A DNA stretch of 64,000 nt. Source: Acidobacteriota bacterium (GTDB lineage: Bacteria; Acidobacteriota; Vicinamibacteria; Vicinamibacterales; Vicinamibacteraceae). The DNA lies in the NCBI GenBank assembly GCA_020845575.1, contig JADLFL010000044.1, forward strand, positions 124,001 through 188,000. Direction: 5' to 3'. Of the stretch, positions 49,197 to 58,124 are shown piece by piece. The notes beneath the pieces were generated by a model that saw only the letters and a program-made list of their open reading frames with translations, was not told where the DNA came from and ran no database searches. Each line of letters starts with the position of its first letter. Positions within the stretch are counted from its first letter, which is position 1. Made by a program: the position numbers and the translations under genes.

Positions 49197-52100
49197 TGCG
49201 CAGCGGCGTGCTGTCGTGGGTAGGGCTCTACGCGTGGCTCGCCACGTGCGTGCCGGTGTTGGCCCAGCCAGCCGCTCGTCTGGTCGTCGACCAGTGGCGT
49301 GTCGAGGACGGCCTGCCCCAGAACACCGTCACCGACATCGCGCAGGACGACGACGGATACCTCTGGGTCGCCACGCGCAAAGGCCTCGCCCGCTTCGACG
49401 GCGCGCAGTTCACGGCGGTGGATGGCGTGGGCGACGCCGACATCGACAACCTCCGCCTGACGGCGGTGCTCCCCACGTCTGACGGTGCCGTCTGGGTCGG
49501 GACCTACGGATCCGGCGTCCTCCGCGTGTCCAAGGACGCCGTCACCCGCTACGGCTCCGCCGAGGGCGTCGCCGATTCGGTGATCCGGGATCTCTCACGC
49601 GATGGCGAGGGGCGTGTCTGGCTGTCGACGGCACGGGGCGCTCGCGTCTTCGACGGTCAGCGCTGGCAGCGCCCGCCGCTGCCCGACGACCTGCTCGACG
49701 AGGGCGTGAACACCGTGATGCAGACGCGGGACGGCCGCCTCTGGTTCGCCACCAGCGCGCACGGCGTGGTGAGCGTCAAGGGCACCGACGTGCGTCGCTA
49801 CTCGGTGGCACAGGGTCTGAGTCACCCCACGGTGACGTCCGTGGCCGAGGGCCCGGATGGCACGGTGTGGCTGGCCGGCCCCAAAGGGGTCGCCACGATC
49901 CAGCGCGGCACGATCACCACCATCAGCGCGGCGGAGGGGCTCGCTGTCGACCGCGTCATGCAGGTGATCGTGGACACGCGCGGCGTGGTCTGGATGACGA
50001 CGCACGGCGGCGGACTGGTGCGACACGACGGCGCCGGCTTCAGGACGATCCGGCACAGCGACGGCCTCAGCACGGACTACCTCATCTCGCTGATGGAGGA
50101 CCGCGACGGCGCGCTGTGGGTCGGCACGCTCGCCGGCGGCCTCAATCGCGTCGCGCCTGCCGTGCGCGAACTGCTCGACAGACGGTCGGGGCTGCCGCCG
50201 TTCCCCGTGACCACCGTCTATCAGCGGCGCGGCTCGGGGACGTGGTGGATCGGCACGTATGGCGGCGGACTCGTACGCCTGCGCGACGGCCAATTGCGCG
50301 TCTTCACGCAGGCCGATGGTCTGCCGAGCAACGCCATCACGTCGGTGGCGGGCGGTGCCGGCGAGCGCGTCTGGGTGGGCACCAATGGCGGCGGCGCGTT
50401 CCTGTTCGACGATGGGCGCATCGTCGATCGGATCGGCCCGGACCTGGTGGGCGACACGCTGCGGACGATCGAACGGCACGGTGACGTCGTGTGGTTCGGC
50501 GGCAACGGGCTCTTCCGCTACGCCGGCGGCACGCTCCAGCGCATCGGACTGGCCGAGGGCCTGCGCAGCACGGAGGTACGCGTCATTTACGCCTTACCCG
50601 ATCGCGTCTGGGTGGGCACGTACGGCGGCGGCCTGCAGAGCATCGGGCGGGACGGACGCGTCATGAGTTGGGGCGAGCGGGAAGGGCTCACGAACCCCCT
50701 GGTGACGTCGCTCCACCACGACGAGGTCGGCACGCTGTGGATCGGCACCTATGGCGGGGGCCTGTTCCGCCTGAAGCACGGCCGCATCACCGGCGTCACC
50801 TCGCGCGACGGACTGCCCGACGACGTCATCTTCGACGTCATGCTCGACCACACGAAACGGCTGTGGCTGATGGGAACGCAGGGTCTGGCCTTCGTCCCGC
50901 TGGCAGACATCGAGGCGCGACTGGATGGCCGGCACGACGTGCTCTCGGCGACGCGATACGGACGCGCCGACGGCGTGCCGGGTACCGATGGGACCGACGG
51001 CAACCAGCCCCTGAGCTGGCTGGCCAACGACGGCCGCCTGTGGTTTGCCACCGTCGACGGCGTGGTGATCTTCGATCCCACCGAAGTGACAGACATCCCG
51101 CATTCGCCCGCGGCCCACGTCGACGCGGTGCAGGTGAACAGGCAGTCCGTGTCGCTCGCGTCGCTGGCCGCCCCGCTCGGCGGGCGCAACATCGACATCG
51201 CCTTCAGCGCTCCGCAGGTCTCCGGCGGTCGTACCGTGCAGTACGAGTACCGCCTCGCGGGATTGCACGACGACTGGATGGACGCCGGAACCGCGCGCAG
51301 CGCATCGTTCACGAACCTGTCACCTGGCGATTACCAGTTCGAGGTGCGCGCGCGGGCGCGTCCGGGCGCGCCGCCGGGCACGATGGGGACCGTCGCCTTC
51401 ACCATCCCCGCACGGTTCTACGAGACACCGTGGTTCCTCGCCGGCGCCGCGGCGCTGGTGGGGGTGGCGCTGGCCGGCGTGATGCGGTGGCGCCTGGCGC
51501 GCCTGCACGCGCGCCAGGCCGAGTTGCAGACGCTCATCGACGAGCGGACGACGGCCCTGCGCCACGAGATGCTCGAACGCGCGCGTGGCGAGCGGGAGCG
51601 CCGGCTGCTCGACGAGCGCGTGCAGCAGGCGCAGCGACTGGAGAGTCTCGGCGTGCTGGCCGGCGGCATCGCGCACGACTTCAACAACCTGCTCGTGGGC
51701 GTGCTCGGCGAAGCGAGCCTGGCGTTGTCCGACCTGCCGATGGCCTCGCCGGGCCGGCAGCACGTGGAGCGCATCGAACGCGCGGCGCTGCGCGCAAGCG
51801 AACTCACGTCGCAGATGCTCGCGTATTCAGGCGGCGGCCGCTTCATCGTCCAGCCCGTCGCGCTCGACGCGCTGGTGCAGGACGTCCGCTCGCTGCTCGA
51901 GGCGTCGGGGCCGCGCGGCATCACCATCGCCGTCGAGTTCACGCCGGATCTCCCGCCGGTGCCCGGCGACCCGGCGCAGTTGCGGCAGGTGGTCCTGAAT
52001 CTCCTCACCAACGCCGCCGACGCCATGCGCGCGCGAGGTGGAACCCTGCACGTGGCCGGTGGGACCTGCGACGTGCCGGCCGGCGCTCCCGAGACGAAAC

Positions 52101-52810
52101 CGCAGGGCGGCGCCGAGGGCCTCGCGCCGGGCGAGTACGTGTGGCTCGAGGTACGCGACGAGGGCGACGGCATGGATGCCGAGACGCTGGCGCGCGCGTT
52201 CGATCCGTTCTTCACCACCAAGCCCGGCGGCCGCGGGCTCGGTCTGCCGGCCACACAGGGCATCGTCCGCAGCTACGGCGGACGCATCGCCGTGACCAGC
52301 CAGCCGGCATCCGGCACGACGGTCACGCTGCGCCTCCCGACGGCGCCACGGCCGGCCGAACGGTCCATCGCCGTACCGGCAGCCGGTCCTCCCGGTCCGG
52401 CCGGTCCCATCGACACGACGGGCCCCTGGCACGTCCTGGTGGTGGATGACGAACGGCTGGTGCGCGACGTGGCGCGCGTGGCGCTTGGACGGGCGGGTCA
52501 CACGGTGACCGAGGTCGCGACGGGCGAGGACGCCGTCACCGCGTTCACGGCCGCACCGGAGACCTTCAGCATCGTGCTGCTCGACCTGACGCTGCCGGGC
52601 ATCCAGGGCAGGGCCGTCCTCCAGGCGATGCGTGAGGTCAAGCCAGACCTGCCCATCGTGGTGACCAGCGGGTTCTCGGCAGAAGAGGCCAGCGATCTCA
52701 CGGCCGGACCGTGTACGGTCTTCCTGCAGAAGCCATGGCGGCCCGACCAGATGATCAGCTGCGTCACCGTGCTGCTCGCGCGGACACACCAGGCCGTGAG
52801 CTGTCCATGA
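49196..52810 (+). CDS. Hybrid two-component sensor kinase with periplasmic propeller, Y_Y_Y domain and receiver
   Basis: 1204 residues; ATG 49196 overlaps the preceding stop (GTG 49193 also possible). Signal peptide, then about 14 two-component-regulator propeller repeats to about residue 640 ('VTDIAQDDDGYLWVATRKGL'). Y_Y_Y domain ('VQYEYRLAGLHDDWMDAGTA'), membrane helix near 741-766, H-box 'GGIAHDFNNLLVGVLGEASL' (H827), ATPase N-box 'LRQVVLNLLTNAADAMRARG' and G-boxes, and a C-terminal receiver with 'IVLLDLTLPG' (D1130) and 'VTSGFSAEEA'. Unlike classical HTCS proteins it has no DNA-binding domain, so an external output partner is needed. Coupled to the SBBP gene. Confidence 0.93.
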   Translation: MRSGVLSWVGLYAWLATCVPVLAQPAARLVVDQWRVEDGLPQNTVTDIAQDDDGYLWVATRKGLARFDGAQFTAVDGVGDADIDNLRLTAVLPTSDGAVWVGTYGSGVLRVSKDAVTRYGSAEGVADSVIRDLSRDGEGRVWLSTARGARVFDGQRWQRPPLPDDLLDEGVNTVMQTRDGRLWFATSAHGVVSVKGTDVRRYSVAQGLSHPTVTSVAEGPDGTVWLAGPKGVATIQRGTITTISAAEGLAVDRVMQVIVDTRGVVWMTTHGGGLVRHDGAGFRTIRHSDGLSTDYLISLMEDRDGALWVGTLAGGLNRVAPAVRELLDRRSGLPPFPVTTVYQRRGSGTWWIGTYGGGLVRLRDGQLRVFTQADGLPSNAITSVAGGAGERVWVGTNGGGAFLFDDGRIVDRIGPDLVGDTLRTIERHGDVVWFGGNGLFRYAGGTLQRIGLAEGLRSTEVRVIYALPDRVWVGTYGGGLQSIGRDGRVMSWGEREGLTNPLVTSLHHDEVGTLWIGTYGGGLFRLKHGRITGVTSRDGLPDDVIFDVMLDHTKRLWLMGTQGLAFVPLADIEARLDGRHDVLSATRYGRADGVPGTDGTDGNQPLSWLANDGRLWFATVDGVVIFDPTEVTDIPHSPAAHVDAVQVNRQSVSLASLAAPLGGRNIDIAFSAPQVSGGRTVQYEYRLAGLHDDWMDAGTARSASFTNLSPGDYQFEVRARARPGAPPGTMGTVAFTIPARFYETPWFLAGAAALVGVALAGVMRWRLARLHARQAELQTLIDERTTALRHEMLERARGERERRLLDERVQQAQRLESLGVLAGGIAHDFNNLLVGVLGEASLALSDLPMASPGRQHVERIERAALRASELTSQMLAYSGGGRFIVQPVALDALVQDVRSLLEASGPRGITIAVEFTPDLPPVPGDPAQLRQVVLNLLTNAADAMRARGGTLHVAGGTCDVPAGAPETKPQGGAEGLAPGEYVWLEVRDEGDGMDAETLARAFDPFFTTKPGGRGLGLPATQGIVRSYGGRIAVTSQPASGTTVTLRLPTAPRPAERSIAVPAAGPPGPAGPIDTTGPWHVLVVDDERLVRDVARVALGRAGHTVTEVATGEDAVTAFTAAPETFSIVLLDLTLPGIQGRAVLQAMREVKPDLPIVVTSGFSAEEASDLTAGPCTVFLQKPWRPDQMISCVTVLLARTHQAVSCP

Positions 52811-52883
52811 CGACATCGGGACTGACCCTGCGTGCTACGATCGCCCGGTGGGCGCCTCGTCCCGGCGCTGCCCTTCCGACAGC

Positions 52884-53786
52884 ATGAGCACCGTTGCCCC
52901 CCTGCACATCGTCCGCCCGCGCCAACCGAAGCCCGAGTGGCTCAAGGTGAAGGCCCCGGGGTCGGAGAACTACCTCCGGCTCACGAAGTTGATGCGGGGA
53001 CTCGGGCTCAACACGGTGTGCGAAGAGGCGCGCTGTCCGAACATCGGCGAGTGCTGGCACCACGGCACGGCGACGTTCATGATCCTCGGCGACGTCTGCA
53101 CGCGTGCGTGCGGATACTGCGCCGTGGCGCACGGCAAGCCGGCGACGCTCGACCTCGACGAACCGCGCCGCGTGGCCGATGCCGTCCGGGTACTCGGGCT
53201 GAACTACGTGGTGATCACGTCGGTCGATCGCGACGATCTCCCCGACGGCGGTTCGAGCCTTTTCGCCGAGACCATCGCACGCACGCGTGAGCTGTCGCCC
53301 GCCTGCCGCATCGAGGTCCTGATTCCCGATTTCCAGGGCAAGGCCGATCAATTGCAGATCGTGCTCGACGCGCGGCCGGACGTGCTCAATCACAACACCG
53401 AGACTGTGCCGCGGCTCTATCGCAAGGCCCGCAGTGGCGGGCGCTATCCGCGCACCCTCGAACTGCTGCAGCGCTCGAAGGCGTACGCGCCCGGCATCCC
53501 CACCAAGACGGGCCTGATGGTGGGACTCGGCGAGGAGAAGTCGGAACTCGTCGCGGTGTTCCGCGATCTGCGCGAGGTGGGCGTGGACATCCTGACGATC
53601 GGCCAGTACCTGCGTCCGACCGAGTCGCACCTGGAGATGATCCGGTACTACACGCCCGATGAGTTCCGTGAACTGAAGGCGATCGCGCTCGATCTGGGCT
53701 TCGGCCACGTCGAGTCTGGTCCGCTCGTGCGCAGTTCCTACCACGCCCACGAACAGGCTGACAGCCTCGCAACCGGCTGCCGGTAG
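52884..53786 (+). CDS. lipA: Lipoyl synthase
   Basis: 300 residues from ATG 52884. Both iron-sulfur motifs are intact: the auxiliary cluster 'CEEARCPNIGEC' (C46, C51, C57) and the radical-SAM cluster 'CTRACGYC' (C72, C76, C79). The C-terminal 'VRSSYHAHEQ' supplies the R-S-S-Y cluster ligand serine. The enzyme inserts two sulfurs into octanoyl groups on lipoyl domains using SAM. Its client, the pyruvate dehydrogenase E2 with two lipoyl domains, is encoded about 5 kb away. No lipB is seen beside it. Confidence 0.97.
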   Translation: MSTVAPLHIVRPRQPKPEWLKVKAPGSENYLRLTKLMRGLGLNTVCEEARCPNIGECWHHGTATFMILGDVCTRACGYCAVAHGKPATLDLDEPRRVADAVRVLGLNYVVITSVDRDDLPDGGSSLFAETIARTRELSPACRIEVLIPDFQGKADQLQIVLDARPDVLNHNTETVPRLYRKARSGGRYPRTLELLQRSKAYAPGIPTKTGLMVGLGEEKSELVAVFRDLREVGVDILTIGQYLRPTESHLEMIRYYTPDEFRELKAIALDLGFGHVESGPLVRSSYHAHEQADSLATGCR

Positions 53787-53819
53787 GGCCGATCGGCTCC
53801 CGGTGCTACGATCGGGCGC

Positions 53820-54404
53820 ATGTCTCGACTCCTCACGCTCTGCGCCACGGCCGGACTCGGCCTGCTGGCGATGGCGGCCCAGGGTCAGGCCCCTGCACCG
53901 GCGCCGGCACAGCCCGCGCCGCAGTACTCCGCGAACCTGAAGGTCGGCGATCCTGCGCCGCCCTTCTCGCTGCGGGGCTCCGACGGCAAGACGCACGCGC
54001 TGTCGGCGTACAAGGGCAGGACCGTGGTGCTCGCCTGGTTCCCCAAGGCCTTCACCGGCGGTTGAACGGCCGAATGCAAGTCGCTCGGTGCGAGCGACAC
54101 GATCCTGAAGACCTACGACGTGACCCTGTTCATGGCGAGTGTCGACGACCTCGACACCAACACCCGTTTCGCGACCGAGCACGCGGCACCGTTCCCGATC
54201 CTCGCCGATCCCGACAAGGGCGTGGCGAAGGCGTACGGCGTGATTCGCCTCGACCGTCCGCCCGAACAGCAGTTCGCGGCGCGATGGACGTTCTACATCG
54301 GGCCAGACGGCATCATCCGCGACATCGACAAGAACCCGACGACGGGGACGGCTGGCGAGGTGATGGTGAAGAAGCTCGACGAGCTCGGTGTTCGCAAACG
54401 CTGA
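53820..54404 (+). CDS. Predicted selenocysteine-containing peroxiredoxin, exported (TGA recoded at 54063-54065)
   Basis: Read through the in-frame TGA this is a 194-residue AhpC/TSA peroxiredoxin with signal peptide '[19 protein letters not shown]'. The active site reads 'PKAFTGG'-U82-'TAEC', which matches the family's P-x3-T-x2-C exactly with the TGA at the peroxidatic cysteine; C86 could resolve it. '[15 protein letters not shown]' and the conserved arginine in '[12 protein letters not shown]' (R155) are intact on the far side of the TGA. A perfect stem-loop lies just downstream (see separate entry). A plain nonsense mutation is the alternative, but it would have to fall precisely on the catalytic codon. 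Expected to reduce peroxides in the periplasm. Confidence 0.85.
54080..54098 (+). promoter_or_regulatory. bSECIS-like stem-loop for UGA recoding
   Basis: GTCGCTC-GGTGC-GAGCGAC: a perfect 7-bp stem with a 5-base loop that begins GGU. The stem starts 14 bases after the TGA (54063-54065) and the loop GG is 21 bases after it. In E. coli fdhF the apical GGU is 18 bases after UGA and is the SelB contact. Spacing, stem length and loop bases all fit a bacterial SECIS. Confidence 0.8.
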
Positions 54405-54419
54405 CGCGACGGGACCCGC

Positions 54420-55163
54420 GTGACGGCCGCCCTGCCCGGTGACGCCGTCACGCTCGGTGCGGCGGCGCTGCTGATCGGCCTGTCGAAGGGCGGCATCGGC
54501 GGCCCGCTGCCCACCATGCTCGCGACGCTGATGATCAGTCAGCGCACGAGCGTGGCCACGGCCGTGGCGGTCGCCGTCCCGATGCTGATGGTCGGCGACG
54601 CCTTCGCGCTCTACAGCTACTGGGGTACGTGGCATCGGAAGCACTCGTGGGCGCTGTTCCCGGGTGGGGCCGTGGGTGTGGCGATCGGGCTCTTCCTGCT
54701 GCGGGGGCTACCCGATCGGTCATTGCGCATCGGGCTTGGCGTGGCGGGGCTCGTCGTGACCGGCTACAAGATCTTCAGCCGGTGGCGTGGCCCTGAGCAT
54801 CATCGGCATCGCGCCTGGCACGGACCCTTCGCGGGTCTGCTGTCCGGTATGGCGTCTGCGATGCTCAACGCCGGCGGGCCGCCGATCACGTCCTACCTGT
54901 TGCTGCAACCGATCACGCCAACCGTGTTCATGGGCACGAACACGCTGTTCTTCGCCGTGATCAATTTCCTCAAGTTGCCGGGGTCGCTCGCCGTCGGCGT
55001 CGTGCGTCCGGCATCGCTCGCATGGTCGCTGGCGTTCTGTCCGCTTGTCGCGATCGGGGTGTTCATCGGCCGCTACACGATCGCCCGCATCCGCCCGGAC
55101 GTCTTCGATCATCTGATGACCGTCATCCTCGTTGTGGCGTGCCTGTGGTTGATTGCAACGTGA
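54420..55163 (+). CDS. TSUP family permease (TauE/SafE-like)
   Basis: 247 residues with GTG start 54420, 15 bases after the peroxiredoxin stop, so probably one transcript. About 7-8 membrane helices. The family's N-terminal pattern 'LGAAALLIGLSKGGIGGPLP' and the second-half repeat 'GPFAGLLSGMASAMLNAGGP' (G-x-GG-P) are present. TSUP proteins export sulfite, sulfoacetate or related anions. Next to a putative selenoprotein, a sulfur or selenium anion role is tempting but unproven. Confidence 0.9.
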   Translation: MTAALPGDAVTLGAAALLIGLSKGGIGGPLPTMLATLMISQRTSVATAVAVAVPMLMVGDAFALYSYWGTWHRKHSWALFPGGAVGVAIGLFLLRGLPDRSLRIGLGVAGLVVTGYKIFSRWRGPEHHRHRAWHGPFAGLLSGMASAMLNAGGPPITSYLLLQPITPTVFMGTNTLFFAVINFLKLPGSLAVGVVRPASLAWSLAFCPLVAIGVFIGRYTIARIRPDVFDHLMTVILVVACLWLIAT

Positions 55164-55170
55164 CCAGACG

Positions 55171-55233
55171 GCCGGGCCCGGAGGGCCGGCCCTACCGATT
55201 GTGTCGACAGGTAGGGTCTGCCCTCCGGGCCCG
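55171..55233. repeat. GGGCCCGGAGGGCC inverted-repeat element after the TSUP gene
   Basis: Arms CGGGCCCGGAGGGCCGGCCC (55173-55192, continuing TACC) and GGTAGGGTCTGCCCTCCGGG (55210-55229, continuing CCCG) match at 22 of 24 positions as inverted repeat, with a 13-base loop. The same element occurs at 35249-35313 and, in frame, at the tolC start. Placed between convergent genes, it may be a bidirectional terminator. Confidence 0.85.
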
Positions 55234-55259
55234 ACAGCGGTCGAACTGGCCGCACGTGC

Positions 55260-56684
55260 TCAGAGGAAATAGCCGCCGAAGAAGGCCGATGTCGCCCGGA
55301 TGAGAGACACGTTCGCGGCGAGCAGCACGAGACACCACGCCGCAACCATCACGCGCGCGAGCATCGGCGCGCGACGCTCGACTCGCGCGCAGGCGGCGGC
55401 GAGGACCAGCGCGGGGGCCGCGACGAGCGGCATCCAGTGCCGGCCCTGGTTGTTGTGCTCGGGCCCGATCGACATCGCGACAACGGCCATGATGGCGGCA
55501 TACGTGACGACCAGCACCGTCCAGAACACCAGTGTCGTCATTCGCTCTGGCGAGGCAACCGGAGCCGCGCGCCGGTCTGCGAGCGGAATGGCAGACAGGC
55601 CCGTCAGCCACGCGAGCGCGGTGTAGTACGCGCCGGGCAGCGGGATCTCGAGCCAGCCCCACATGCCCCAGAAGCTCTGCACGGTCAGCCGCCACTGCCC
55701 CAGCCACGCGCGCAGGTTGTGACGCCTGCCGGCGAAGTGGGCGGTCCTGAACTCGCCGACCATGCCCGTCGCGCTGCCGTACAGCAGATAGGCGCGCACG
55801 TACCACCATGCGCCCACGACGGTCCCCACCGCCGCCATCGTCGCGAGGTCGGACATCACCGCGCGCCCAGGGCCGGTGCGGCGGTTCCAGGCGATCACCA
55901 CCGCGCCGGCGACGGCCACCGCCACGGCGGCGTGGAGTTTGGTGAGGAGCAGGGCGCCGATGACCACGCCGAGCACGGCCGCGCGACGCCGCGACGGAGA
56001 CGATGCGTAAGCCAGCGCGCACGCACCTGCGAGTGTCGTCAGCAGGATCGTCAGGACGTCCGACTGGACGGACGTCGCGAGCATGCCGAGTTGCGGATGG
56101 AGCGCGATGAACGCCGTCGCAGCAGCGAGGGGGAACGTCCCGAAGCCCGATCGCACGGCCATCCACCAGATCAGCCACACCGTGACGAGGGTCATCGCGA
56201 GCGACGCGAACCGCACGACGTAGTACGTCACGACGGGGTTGTGCGTGAAGACGCGCGTGGCGTTGGCCAGGCCTGCCGCGGCGCCGTAGTACAGCACCGG
56301 GTAGTTGAACTGCGCCGGGACGACCGTCCGCGTACGCAGGCGTGCGTGCGAATCGCCGGGCACGACGCTGGCCCCGGCGGCCAGTTGCTCGCGCACGGGT
56401 GGAATCACGCGCGCCGCGCCGTGGCGCAAATGGCCCTCGGTCCCCGTGGCGCGCGTCACCGCCCAGAGCTCGTCGGTGGTGATGTCGTTGTAGCCGGTCG
56501 GACGAGCCACGTCACCGGCGAGGAACGCTCCCCACCGGATGTACGAGAGATACAGCACGTAATCGTAGTGCCCGTACTCGTCCGGCGTCTGGAACGGCGG
56601 CGTGACGGCGGCAATGAAGAGCCCCTTGCCCAGGCACACAGCCAGGGCGAGCCCCAGCACGGTTCGCTGCGCCGCTGTGGGCAC
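55260..56684 (-). CDS. DUF2142-like polytopic membrane protein (GT-C type)
   Basis: 474 residues; GTG start 56684 shortly after the lpd stop. After the first helix comes 'FIAAVTPPFQTPDEYGHYDY', where P-x-Q-x-P-D-E is the DUF2142/GT-C signature. About ten further helices follow with short loops ('LIWWMAVRSGFGTFPLAAAT'), ending 'FFGGYFL'. This group is thought to transfer sugars from polyprenyl donors in envelope assembly. No other glycan genes are nearby. It lies 11 bases after lpd on the same strand and may be read-through transcribed. Confidence 0.8.
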   Translation of the reverse strand: MPTAAQRTVLGLALAVCLGKGLFIAAVTPPFQTPDEYGHYDYVLYLSYIRWGAFLAGDVARPTGYNDITTDELWAVTRATGTEGHLRHGAARVIPPVREQLAAGASVVPGDSHARLRTRTVVPAQFNYPVLYYGAAAGLANATRVFTHNPVVTYYVVRFASLAMTLVTVWLIWWMAVRSGFGTFPLAAATAFIALHPQLGMLATSVQSDVLTILLTTLAGACALAYASSPSRRRAAVLGVVIGALLLTKLHAAVAVAVAGAVVIAWNRRTGPGRAVMSDLATMAAVGTVVGAWWYVRAYLLYGSATGMVGEFRTAHFAGRRHNLRAWLGQWRLTVQSFWGMWGWLEIPLPGAYYTALAWLTGLSAIPLADRRAAPVASPERMTTLVFWTVLVVTYAAIMAVVAMSIGPEHNNQGRHWMPLVAAPALVLAAACARVERRAPMLARVMVAAWCLVLLAANVSLIRATSAFFGGYFL

Positions 56685-56695
56685 GGCGACGTCCC

Positions 56696-58117
56696 TCAGG
56701 CGCCGGCCTTCTTCGGCTTGTAGAAGTTGGTCGCCGTGCCGAAGTACACCTCGGCAGACTCCATCATCGTCTCGCTGAGCGTCGGGTGCGCGTGGATGGT
56801 CATCTTGAGATCCGACGCCGTGGCCGCCATCTCCACCGCGAGCGTGCCCTCGGCGATCAGCTCGCCCGCGTTGACGCCCACGATCCCGACGCCGAGCACG
56901 CGCTCGGTCCCGGGTTCGAGCACGAGCTTGGTGAGTCCGTCGTTGCGGTCGACGGTTGTCGCGCGTCCTGACGCACCCCACGGGAACTTGGCGATCTCCA
57001 CGGCGATGCCGCGCTCCTGCGCCTCGGCTTCGGTGAGTCCGCACCAGGCCAGTTCCGGATCGGTGAACACCACGGCGGGAATCGCCGCCGGCTCGAACGC
57101 CACCTTGTGGCCGGCGATGTGCTCGACGGCGATCTTGGCGTCGTAGGTGGCCTTGTGCGCCAGCATCGGATCGCCGGCAACGTCGCCGATCGCGTAGATG
57201 TGCGGCACCGTGGTCCGTCGCTGCGGATCGACGGTGATGAAGCCGCGCGGTGTCACCTCTACGCCCGTCTTCTCGATGCCGGGGATCTGCCCGTTCGGCT
57301 TGCGGCCGATCGAGACCAGGATCTGATCGAAGACCTGCGTCTTCGGCTCGACGTCGCCCTCGAAGGTCACGTGCACGCCGTCTGCCTGCTCCACCATGCT
57401 GACGACCTTCGTACTGGTCAGCACCTGCTTGCAGATGGACTTGATGCGGCGGCCGAGCACGTTCACGAGATCGCGATCGGCGCCGGGCAGCAGGCGATCG
57501 AGCATCTCGACGACGGTGACCTCCGTGCCGAGCGCGGCATACACGGTGCCGAGCTCGAGGCCGATGTAGCCTCCGCCCACGACGAGCAGGCTCGTGGGTA
57601 CACGCTTCAGCTCCAGCGCGCCCGTCGAATCGAGCAGCCGCTCCGGGCTCAACCGGAGATTCGGCAGCGTGGCAGGACGCGATCCCGTGGCGATGATCAG
57701 CTTCTCGAAGCGCACGGTCTGCGTACCGCCGGCGGTGAGCGCCACCTCCAGCGTGTGCGCGTCGACGAAGCTCGCGCGGCCCTGGATGTAGGTGATCTTG
57801 CGCTGCTTCGTGAGCTGTCCGAGCCCGCCCGTCAGCCGATCCACAACACCCTGCTTGAACCCGCGCAGGCGGTCGACGTCGATCGACGGCGTCCCGAAGT
57901 CCACGCCCCACTGCGACGCGTGCTTCGTCTCGGCGAGCAGCTTGGCCACGTGCAGCAGCGCCTTGGACGGGATGCAGCCGCGGTACGTACACACGCCACC
58001 GGGATTGGCCTCCTCGTCGATGAGGACGACAGGCATCCCGAGATCCGCGGCGAGAAACGCGGCAGCGTGGCCGCCAGGCCCCGCGCCGAGCACGACAAGT
58101 GGGAGGAGATCGGACAT
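56696..58117 (-). CDS. lpdA: Dihydrolipoyl dehydrogenase (E3)
   Basis: 473 residues. FAD motif 'VVLGAGPGGHAAAFLAADLG', redox disulfide 'GGVCTYRGCIPSKALL' (C43, C48; the usual GGTCLNVGCIP is varied), NAD motif 'LLVVGGGYIGLELGTVYAAL', and the C-terminal catalytic 'HPTLSETMMES' (H444, E449). It reoxidises the dihydrolipoyl arms of AceF with NAD+ and completes the pyruvate dehydrogenase complex. Third gene of aceE-aceF-lpdA, 7 bases after aceF. Confidence 0.96.
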   Translation of the reverse strand: MSDLLPLVVLGAGPGGHAAAFLAADLGMPVVLIDEEANPGGVCTYRGCIPSKALLHVAKLLAETKHASQWGVDFGTPSIDVDRLRGFKQGVVDRLTGGLGQLTKQRKITYIQGRASFVDAHTLEVALTAGGTQTVRFEKLIIATGSRPATLPNLRLSPERLLDSTGALELKRVPTSLLVVGGGYIGLELGTVYAALGTEVTVVEMLDRLLPGADRDLVNVLGRRIKSICKQVLTSTKVVSMVEQADGVHVTFEGDVEPKTQVFDQILVSIGRKPNGQIPGIEKTGVEVTPRGFITVDPQRRTTVPHIYAIGDVAGDPMLAHKATYDAKIAVEHIAGHKVAFEPAAIPAVVFTDPELAWCGLTEAEAQERGIAVEIAKFPWGASGRATTVDRNDGLTKLVLEPGTERVLGVGIVGVNAGELIAEGTLAVEMAATASDLKMTIHAHPTLSETMMESAEVYFGTATNFYKPKKAGA

Positions 58118-58124
58118 GGACGGA

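Noticed and set aside
53820..54065. Short 81-residue protein ending at the TGA, followed by a separate 94-codon frame
   Set aside because: The two halves are one peroxiredoxin domain in a single frame. The TGA replaces the catalytic Cys and a SECIS-like hairpin follows, so recoding explains the data better than two genes.
55260..57992. Single 910-residue protein covering the DUF2142 gene and beyond
   Set aside because: The first half is antiparallel-frame shadow of lpdA on the same strand; the real start lies just after the lpdA stop.
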